DNA of 64,000 nt. Origin: Diplolepis rosae (Eukaryota > Arthropoda > Insecta > Hymenoptera > Diplolepididae). The notes under the pieces are model-generated. The model made no database searches. It worked only from the letters and a program-made list of their open reading frames with translations, and was not told the DNA's origin. Both the position numbers and the translations under genes were made by a program. This document shows, one piece after another, positions 54,401 to 64,000 of the stretch. The stretch's first letter is position 1, and the number at the start of each line of letters is the position of its first letter. The DNA lies in assembly GCA_030998225.1 (NCBI GenBank), contig JAPYXD010000725.1:62001-126000 (forward strand), written 5' to 3'.

Positions 54401-57400
54401 GTGTATTATCGAAGATGTCAATTACCAGAATAACAGTTTTTAGCTTCACGAGAAGTGAAAATGTTCACATATTATGCAATGTTTGCATATTGTCTAGTGT
54501 CGAACCTAAAAAAGTGAATTATGTCAAAATCCTAAAAATCGTATCCGTATTTTCGTATGTTAAACAAAAAGTTTTATTGTTCGCTTTCATCCTTTCATGC
54601 TATATTGAATCGTGTATTACCGAAGATGTCAAATACCAGAATAACAGTTTTTAGCTTCACGAGAAGTGAACTAGTGTCGAACCTAAAAAAGTGAATTATG
54701 TCAAAAACCTAAAAATCGTATCCTCATTTTCGCATGTTAAACAAAAAGTTTTATTGTTCGCTTTCATCCTTCTATGCTATATTGAATCGTGTATTATCAA
54801 AAATATCAAATATGCGAGTAATTGTTTTTAGCATCACGAGAAGTAAAAATGTTCACATACTACGCAATGTTTGAGTAATGTTTAGTTTCGAACCATGAAA
54901 CGTGCAAGCTTAATAAACTTAAAAATCGTAATTACACTTTCGTAGGATAAGTACGAAGTTATATTGTTCGGTTTCATCTTTTTATGCTATATTGAATCGT
55001 GTATTATCGAAGATGTCAAATACCAGAATAACAGTTTTTAGCTTCACGAGAAGTGAAATTATTCACATATTATGCAATGTTTGCATATTGTCTAGTGTCG
55101 AACCTAAAAATGTGAAATTTGTCAAAAACCTAAAAATCGTATCCGCATTTTAGTATGTTAAACAAAAAGTTTTATTGTTCGCTTTCATCCTTTCATGCTA
55201 TATTGAATCGTGTATTATCGAAGATGTCAAATACCAGAATAACAGTTTTTAGCTTCACGAGAAGTGAAAATGTTGACATATTATGCAATGTTTGCATATT
55301 GTCTAGTGTCGAACCTAGAAAAGTGAATTATGTCAAAAACCTAAAAATCGTATCCTCATTTTCGCATGTTAAACAAAAAGTTTTATTCTTCGCTTTCATG
55401 CTTTTATGCTATATTGAATCGTGTATTATCAAAAATATCAAGTATGCGAATAACTGTTTTTAGCATCACGAGAAGTAAAAATGTTCACATACTACGCAAT
55501 GTTTGAGTAATGTTTAGTATCGAACCTTGAAACGTGCATGCTTAATAAACTGAAAAATCGTATTTACACTTTCGTAGGTTAAGCACGAAGTAATATTGTT
55601 CGAATTCATCTTTTCATGCTATATTGAATCGTGTATTATCGAAGATGTCAAATACCAGAATAACAGATTTTAGCTTCACGAGAAGTGAAAATATTTACAT
55701 ATTATGCAATGTCTGCATATTGTCTAGTGTCGAACTTAAAAAAGTGAATTTTGTCAAAACCCTAAAAATCGTATCCGCATTTTCGTATGTTAAACAAAAA
55801 GTTTTATTGTTCGCTTTCATCCTTTCATGCTATATTGAATCGTGTATTATCGAAAATGTCAAATACCAGAATAACAGTTTTTAGCTTCACGAGAAGTGAA
55901 CTAGTGTCGAACCTAAAAAAGTGAATTATGTCAAAAACCTAAAAATCGTATCCTCATTTTCGCATGTTAAACAAAAAGTTTTATTGTTCGCTTTCATCCT
56001 TCTATGCTATATTGAATCGTGTATTATCAAAAATATCAAATATGCGAGTAATTGTTTTTAGCATCACGAGAAGTAAAAATGTTCACATACTACGCAATGT
56101 TTGAGTAATGTTTAGTTTCGAACCATGAAACGTGCAAGCTTAATAAACTTAAAAATCGTAATTACACTTTCGTAGGATAAGTACGAAGTTATATTGTTCG
56201 GTATCATCTTTTTATGCTATATTGAATCGTGTATTATCGAAGATGTCAAATACCAGAATAACAGTTTTTAGCTTCACGAGAAGTGAAATTATTCACATAT
56301 TATGCAATGTTTGCATATTGTCTAGTGTCGAACCTAAAAATGTGAAATTTGTCAAAAACCTAAAAATCGTATCCGCATTTTCGTATGTTAAACAAAAAGT
56401 TTTATTGTTCGCTTTCATCCTTTCATGCTATATTGAATCGTGTATTATCGAAGATGTCAAATACCAGAATAACAGTTTTTAGCGTCACGAGAAGTAAAAA
56501 TGTTCAAATACTACGCAACGTTTTAGTAATGTTTAGTTTCGAACCTTGAAACGTGCATGCTTAATAAACTGAAAAATCGTAATTACACTTTCGTAGGATA
56601 AGTACGAAGTTATATTGTTCGGTTTCATCTTTTCATGCTATATTGAATCGTGTATTATCGAAGATGTCATATACCAGAATAACAGTTTTTAGCTTCACGA
56701 GATGTGAAAATATTCACATATTTTGCTATGTTAGCATATTGTCTAGTGTCGAACCTAAAAAAGTGAGTTATTTCAAAAACCTAAAAATCGTATCCGCATT
56801 TTCGTATGTTAAACAAACAGTTTTATTGTTCGCTTTCATCCTTTCATGCTATATGGAATCGTGTATTATCGAAGATTTCAAATACAAGAATGACAGTTTT
56901 TAGCTTCACGAGAAGTGAAAATATTCACATATTATGCAATGTTTGCATATTGTCTAGTGTCGAACCTAAAAAAGTGAATTATGTGAAAAACCTAAAAATC
57001 GGATCCTCATTTTCGCATGTTAAACAAAAAGTTTTATTGTTCGCTTTCATCCTTTCGTGCTATATTGAATCGTGTATTATCGAAGATGTCAATTACCAGA
57101 ATAACAGTTTTTAGCTTCACGAGAAGTGAAAATGTTCACATATTATGCAATGTTTGCATATTGTTTAGTGTCGAACCTAAAAAAGTGAATTATGTGAAAA
57201 ACCTAAAAATCGGATCCTCATTTTCGCATGTTAAACAAAAAGTTTTATTGTTCGCTTTCATCCTTTTATGCTATATTGAATCGTGTATTATCGAAGATGT
57301 CAAATACCAGAATAACAGTTTTTAGCGTCACGAGAAGTATAAATGTTCAAATACTACGCAACGTTTTAGTAATGTTTAGTTTCGAACCTTGAAACGTGCA

Positions 57401-60400
57401 TGCTTAATAAACTGAAAAATCGTATTTACACTTCCGTAGGTTAAGCACGAAGTTATATTGTTCGGTTTCATCCTTTCCTGCTATATTGAATCGTGTATTA
57501 TCGATGTTGCCAAATATGAGAATAACAGTTTTTAGCTTCACGAGAAGTGAACTAGTGTCGAACATAAAAAAGTGAATTATGTCAAAAACCTAAAAATCGC
57601 ATTCGCATTTTCGCATGTTAAACAAAATGTTTTATTGTTCGCTATCATCCTTCTATGCTATATTGAATCGTGTATTATCAAAAATATCAAATATGCGAAT
57701 AACTGTTTTTCGCATCACGAGAAGTAAAAATGTTCACATACTACGCAGTGTTTGAGTAATGTTTAGTTTTGAACCTTGAAACGTGCATGCTTAATAAACT
57801 GAAAAATCGTATTTACACTTTCGTAGGTTAAGTACGAAGTTATATTGTTCGGTTTCATCTTTTCATGCTATATTGAATCGTGTATTATCGAAGATGTCAT
57901 ATACCAGAATTACAGTTTTTAGCTTCACGAGATGTGAAAATATTCACATATTTTGCTATGTTAGCATATTGTCTAGTGTCGAACCTAACAAAGTGAATTT
58001 GGTCAAATACCTAAAAATCGTATCCGCATTTTCGTATGTTAAACAAAAAGTTTTATTGTTCGCTTCCATCCTTTTATGCTGTATTGAATCGTGTATTATC
58101 GAAGATGTCAAATACCAGAATAACAGTTTTTAGCTTCACGAGAAGTGAACTAGTGTCGAACCTAAAAAAGTGAATTATGTCAAAAACCTAAAAATCGTAT
58201 CCTCATTTTCGCATGTTAAACAAAAAGTTTTATTGTTCGCTTTCATGCTTTTATGCTATATTGAATCGTGTATTATCAAAAATATCAAGTATGCGAATAA
58301 CTGTTTTTAGCATCACGAGAAGTAAAAATGTTCACATACTACGCAATGTTTGAGTAATGTTTAGTTTCGAACCTTGAAACGTGGATGCTTAATAAACTGA
58401 AAAATCGTATATACACTTTCGTAGGTTAAGCACGAAGTAATATTGTTCGAATTCATCTTTTCATGCTATATTGAATCGTGTATTATCGAAGATGTCAAAT
58501 ACCAGAATAACAGTTTTTAGCTTCACGAGAAGTGAAAATATTTACATATTATGCAATGTCTGCATATTGTCTAGTGTCGAACTTAAAAAAGTGAATTTTG
58601 TCAAAACCCTAAAAATCGTATCCGCATTTTCGTATGTTAAACAAAAAGTTTTATTGTTCGCTTTCATCCTTTCATGCTATATTGAATCGTGTATTATCGA
58701 AGATGTCAAATACCAGAATAACAGTTTTTAGCTTCACGAGAAGTGAAAATGTTCACATATTATGCAATGTTTGCATATTGTCTAGTGTCGAACCTAAAAA
58801 AGTGAATTCTGTGAAAAACCTAAAAATCGTATCCTCATTTTCGCATCTTAAACAAAAAGCTATATTGTTCGCTTTCATCCTTTTATGCTATATTGAATCG
58901 TGTATTATCGAAGATGTCAAATACCAAAATAACAGTTTTTAGCTTCACGACAAGTGAAAATGTTCACATACTACGCAATGTTTGTGTAATGTTTAGTTTC
59001 GAACCTTGAAACGTGGATGCTTAATAAACTGAAAAATCGTATATACACTTTCGTAGGTTAAGCACGAAGTAATATTGTTCGAATTCATCTTTTCGTGCTA
59101 TATTGAATCGTGTATTATCGAAGATGTCAAATACCAGAATAACAGATTTTAGCTTCACGAGAAGTGAAAATATTTACATATTATGCAATGTCTGCATATT
59201 GTCTAGTGTCGAACTTAAAAAAGTGAATTTTGTCAAAACCCTAAAAATCGTATCCGCATTGTCGTATGTTAAACAAAAAGTTTTATTCCTCGCGTTCTTC
59301 GTTTTATGCTATATTGAATCGTGTGTTACCGAAGTTGTCAAATACCAGAAAAAAAGTTTTTAGCTTCACGAGAAGTGAAATTATTCACATATTATGCAAT
59401 GTTTGCATATTGTCTAGTGTCGAACCTAAAAAAGTGAATTTTGTCAAAAACCTAAAAATCGTGTTCGCATTTTCGTATGTTAAACAAGAAGTTTTATTGT
59501 TCGCTTTCATCCTTTCATGCTATATTGAATCGTGTATTATCGAAAATGATAAATACCAGAATAACAGTTTTTAGCGTCACGAGAAGTAAAAATGTTCACA
59601 TATAATGCAATGTTTGCATATTGTCTTGTGTAGAACCTGAAAAAGTGAATTTTGTCAAAAACCTAAAAATCGTATCCTCATTTTCGCACCTTAAACAAAA
59701 AGCTATATTGTTCGCTTTCATCCTTTTATGCTATATTGAATCGTTTATTATCGAAAATGTCAAATACCAGAATAACAGTTTTTAGCGTCACGAGAAGTGA
59801 AAATGTTCACATACTACGCAATGTTTGTGTAATGTTTAGTTTCGAACCTTGAAACGTGGGTGCTTAATAAACTGAAAAATCGTATATACACTTTCGTAGG
59901 TTAAGCACGAAGTAATATTGTTCGGATTCATCTTTTCATGCTATATTGAATCTTGTATTATCGAAGATGTCAAATACCAGAATAACAGATTTAGCTTCAC
60001 GAGAAGTGAAAATATTCACATATTATGCAATGTTTGCATATTGTCTAGTGTCGAACCTAAAAAAGTGAATTATGTGAAAAACCTAAAAATCGGATCCTCA
60101 TTTTCGCATGTTAAACAAAAAGTTTTATTGTTCGCTTTCATCCTTTTATGCTATATTGAATCGTGTATTATCGAAGATGTCAAATACCAGAATTACAGTT
60201 TTTAGCGTCACGAGAAGTAAAAATGTTCAAATACTACGCAATGTTTTAGTAATGTTTAGTTTCGAACCTTGAAACGTGCATGCTTAATAAACTGAAAAAT
60301 CGTAATTACACTTTCGTAGGATAAGTACGAAGTTATATTGTTCGGTTTCATCTTTTCATGCTATATTGAATCGTGTATTATCGAAGATGTCATATACCAG

Positions 60401-63400
60401 AATAACAGATTTTAGCTTCACGAGATGTGAAAATAGTCACATATTTTGCTATGTTAGCATATTGTCTAGTGTCGAACCTAAAAAAGTGAGTTATTTCAAA
60501 AACCTAAAAATCGTATCCGCATTTTCGTATGTTAAACAAAAAGTTTTATTCCTCGCTTTCTTCGTTTTATGCTATATTGAATCGTGTGTTACCGAAGTTG
60601 TCAAATACCAGAAAAAAAGTTTTTAGCTTCACGAGAAGTGAAATTATTCACATATTATGCAATGTTTGCATATTGTCTAGTGTCGAACCTAAAAAAGTGA
60701 GTTATGTCAAAAACCTAAAAATCGTATCCGCATTTTCGCATGTTAAACAAAAAGTTTTATTGTTCGCTTTCATCCTTTCATGCTATATTGAATCGTGTAA
60801 TATCGAAGATGTCAAATACCAGAATAACAGTTTTTAGCTTCACGAGAAGTGAAAATGTTCACATATTATGCAATGTTTGCATATTGTCTAGTGTCGAACC
60901 TAAAAAAGTGAATTATGTGAAAAACCTAAAAATCGTATCCTCATTTTCGCATCTTAAACAAAAAGCTATATTGTTCGCTTTCATCCTTTTATGCTATATT
61001 GAATCGTGTATTATCGAAGATGTCAAATACCAAAATAACAGTTTTTAGCTTCACGACAAGTGAAAATGTTCACATACTACGCAATGTTTGTGTAATGTTT
61101 AGTTTCGAACCTTGAAACGTGGATGCTTAATAAACTGAAAAATCGTATATACACTTTCGTAGGTTAAGCACGAAGTAATATTGTTCGAATTCATCTTTTC
61201 GTGCTATATTGAATCGTGTATTATCGAAGATGTCAAATACCAGAATAACAGATTTTAGCTTCACGAGAAGTGAAAATATTTACATATTATGCAATGTCTG
61301 CATATTGTCTAGTGTCGAACTTAAAAAAGTGAATTTTGTCAAAACCCTAAAAATCGTATCCGCATTGTCGTATGTTAAACAAAAAGTTTTATTCCTCGCT
61401 TTCTTCGTTTTATGCTATATTGAATCGTGTGTTACCGAAGTTGTCAAATACCAGAAAAAAAGTTTTTAGCTTCACGAGAAGTGAAATTATTCACATATTA
61501 TGCAATGTTTGCATATTGTCTAGTGTCGAACCTAAAAAAGTGAATTATGTGAAAAACCTAAAAATCGTATCCTCATTTTCGCATCTTAAACAAAAAGCTA
61601 TATTGTTCGCTTTCATCCTTTTATGCTATATTGAATCGTGTATTATCGAAGATGTCAAATACCAGAATAACAGTTTTTAGCTTCACGAGAAGTGAAAATA
61701 TTTACATATTATGCAATGTCTGCATATTGTCTAGTGTCGAACTTAAAAAAGTGAATTTTGTCAAAACCCTAAAAATCGTATCCGCATTGTCGTATGTTAA
61801 ACAAAAAGTTTTATTGTTTGCTTTCTTCGTTTTTTGCTATATTGAATCGTGTGTTACCGAAGGTGTCAAATACCAGAATAACAGTTATTAGCTTCACAAG
61901 AAGGAAAAATGTTCACATACTACGCAATATTTCAGTAATGTTTAGTTTCGAACCTTGAAACGTGCATGCTTAATAAACTGAAAAATCGTATTTACATTAT
62001 CGTAGGTTAAGCACGAAGTTATATTGTTCGGTTTCATCTTTTCATGCTATATTGAATCGTGTATTATCGAAGATGTCAAATACCAGAATAACAGATTTTA
62101 GCGTCACGAGAAGTGAAAATGTTCACATATAATGCAATGTTTGCATATTGTCTTGTGTCGAACCTAAAAAAGTGAATTATGTGAAAAACCTAAAAATCGG
62201 ATCCTCATTTTCGCATGTTAAACAAAAAGTTTTATTGTTCGCTTTCATCCTTTTATGCTATATTGAATCGTGTATTATCGAAGATGTCAAATACCGGAAT
62301 AACAGTTTTTAGCGTCACGAGAAGTAAAAATGTTCAAATACTACGCAACGTTTTAGTAATGTTTAGTTTCGAAACTTGAAACGTGCATGCTTAATAAACT
62401 GAAAAATCGTAATTACACTTTCGTAGGATAAGTACGAAGTTATATTGTTCGGTTTCATCTTTTCATGCTATATTGAATCGTGTATTATCGAAGATGTCAT
62501 ATACCAGAAAAACAGTTTTTAGCTTCACGAGATGTGAAAATAGTCACATATTTTGCTATGTTAGCATATTGTCTAGTGTCGAACCTAAAAAAGTGAGTTA
62601 TTTCAAAAACCTAAAAATCGTATCCGCATTTTCGTATGTTAAACAAAAAGTTTTATTGTTCGCTTTCATCCTTTCATGCTATATTGAATCGTGTATTATC
62701 GAAGATTTCAAATACAAGAATGACAGTTTTTAGCTTCACGAGAAGTGAAAATATTCACATATTATGCAATGTTTGCATATTGTCTAGTGTCGAACCTAAA
62801 AAAGTGAATTATGTGAAAAACCTAAAAATCGGATCCTCATTTTCGCATGTTAAACAAAAAGTTTTATTGTTCGCTTTCATCCTTTCGTGCTATATTGAAT
62901 CGTGTATTATCGAAGATGTCAATTACCAGAATAACAGTTTTTAGCTTCACGAGAAGTGAAAATGTTCACATATTATGCAATGTTTGCATATTGTCTAGTG
63001 TCGAACCTAAAAAAGTGAATTATGTCAAAATCCTAAAAATCGTATCCGTATTTTCGTATGTTAAACAAAAAGTTTTATTGTTCGCTTTCATCCTTTCATG
63101 CTATATTGAATCGTGTATTACCGAAGATGTCAAATACCAGAATAACAGTTTTTAGCTTCACGAGAAGTGAACTAGTGTCGAACCTAAAAAAGTGAATTAT
63201 GTCAAAAACCTAAAAATCGTATCCTCATTTTCGCATGTTAAACAAAAAGTTTTATTGTTCGCTTTCATCCTTTCATGCTATATTGAATCGTGTATTATCG
63301 AAGATGTCAAATACCAGAATAACAGTTTTTAGCTTCACGAGAAGTGAAAATGTTCACATATTATGCAATGTTTGCATATTGTCTAGTGTCGAACCTAAAA

Positions 63401-64000
63401 AAGTGAATTATGTGAAAAACCTAAAAATCGTATCCTCATTTTCGCATCTTAAACAAAAAGCTATATTGTTCGCTTTCATCCTTTTATGCTATATTGAATC
63501 GTGTATTATCGAAGATGTCAAATACCAAAATAACAGTTTTTAGCTTCACGACAAGTGAAAATGTTCACATACTACGCAATGTTTGTGTAATGTTTAGTTT
63601 CGAACCTTGAAACGTGGATGCTTAATAAACTGAAAAATCGTATATACACTTTCGTAGGTTAAGCACGAAGTAATATTGTTCGAATTCATCTTTTCGTGCT
63701 ATATTGAATCGTGTATTATCGAAGATGTCAAATACCAGAATAACAGATTTTAGCTTCACGAGAAGTGAAAATATTTACATATTATGCAATGTCTGCATAT
63801 TGTCTAGTGTCGAACTTAAAAAAGTGAATTTTGTCAAAACCCTAAAAATCGTATCCGCATTGTCGTATGTTAAACAAAAAGTTTTATTCCTCGCGTTCTT
63901 CGTTTTATGCTATATTGAATCGTGTGTTACCGAAGTTGTCAAATACCAGAAAAAAAGTTTTTAGCTTCACGAGAAGTGAAATTATTCACATATTATGCAA
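48437..64000 (+). repeat. ~210-bp satellite array with higher-order organisation
   Basis: Head-to-tail monomers of 210-211 bp, about 75 in the window, all in one orientation and continuing past the edge. Common words: TTGAATCGTGTATTATCGAA, AGCTTCACGAGAAGTGAAAA, TTAAACAAAAAGTTTTATTG. Two main types alternate: type A has TATGCAATGTTTGCATA and CTAGTGTCGAACC; type B has TACGCAATGTTTGAGTAATG and GAAACGTGCATGC. From 49020 to 50122 they form a clean 421-bp A-B dimer. Later blocks recur at larger steps (52165 and 53993, 1828 bp; 50866 and 54135, 3269 bp; 60740 and 63235, 2495 bp; 58634 and 63235, 4601 bp). A variant lacking ~34 bp is found eight times. Open frames of 79-102 residues arise because 210 is a multiple of three and are not genes. 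Confidence 0.95.

Noticed and set aside
49020..63964. Repeated 79-102-residue ORFs in the array, similar to a small Cys-containing protein family
   Set aside because: They follow from a 210-bp (3 x 70) monomer period without stops in one frame; ORFs overlap, start and stop at variable monomer positions, and monomers with 211 bp or the 34-bp loss break them freely.
48437..64000. CRISPR-like array
   Set aside because: The repeats are ~210-bp contiguous monomers in a eukaryotic setting with no unique spacers and no cas genes.
48437..64000. CENP-B box in the satellite
   Set aside because: TTTCGTATGTTAAAC and TTCGTTACGCGAG were compared with the NTTCGNNNNANNCGGGN consensus; neither has the required CGGG end.

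Overview
This is eukaryotic, AT-rich, repeat-dominated DNA, most likely from an insect. The reasons are R1-clade non-LTR elements, Ty3/gypsy elements with insect-type fusion envelopes, a BEL/Pao remnant, mariner copies, a Penelope-like element and several MITEs. A hymenopteran would fit, but the sequence does not settle the order. I see no convincing host gene with exons, no tRNA or rRNA gene, and nothing prokaryotic. Nearly every recognisable coding stretch belongs to a transposable element or an endogenous virus-like element, and most are broken.

Layout. 1-4440 (+): 3' end of a retroelement carrying a chuvirus-like glycoprotein tail, a run of three double-stranded-RNA-binding-like domains (dsRBDs) with a CCHC zinc knuckle, and an F-type envelope split by an insertion. 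4485-5103: a long foldback element. 5284-5650: a 120-bp tandem repeat. 6480-9005 (+): two small Cys-rich ORFs (A and B), a truncated mariner, and a dsRBD/zinc-knuckle remnant. 10350-14330 (-): a Penelope-like element with a hammerhead ribozyme motif, split by an R1 copy (12088-13935). 14331-14836 (-): an insect orphan-family fragment. 15843-20300 (-): a Ty3/gypsy remnant with integrase, then chuvirus-like glycoprotein, then F-type envelope. 20330-24397: GC-rich leader-like DNA, tandem repeats and inverted repeats. 24398-25932: BEL/Pao integrase end and LTR. 26635-27424: a transposase-like pseudogene. 29404-29628: a mariner remnant. 30680-31160 (-): a gypsy RT fragment. 34908-39710: a DNA transposon with 10-bp target duplication, holding a nested R1 copy (35932-39574) that has its own ~16-bp duplication. 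40130-46730 (-): a second Ty3/gypsy element (gag, protease, RT, RNase H, AT-hook linker) followed by Cys-rich A, Cys-rich B and a dsRBD/knuckle ORF. 46731-48436 (-): an R1 fragment. 48437-64000: a roughly 210-bp satellite array with higher-order structure, running off the window end.

The most interesting signal is that dsRBD-plus-zinc-knuckle ORFs appear three times, each beside envelope genes or other accessory ORFs of one Ty3/gypsy lineage, and that the Cys-rich A-B pair appears twice in the same order. This suggests a retroelement lineage with an unusual 3' accessory cassette: two unrelated fusion-type glycoproteins, a putative dsRNA-binding protein and two small zinc-binding proteins. No single copy here is intact or holds all the parts, so the full layout is inferred.
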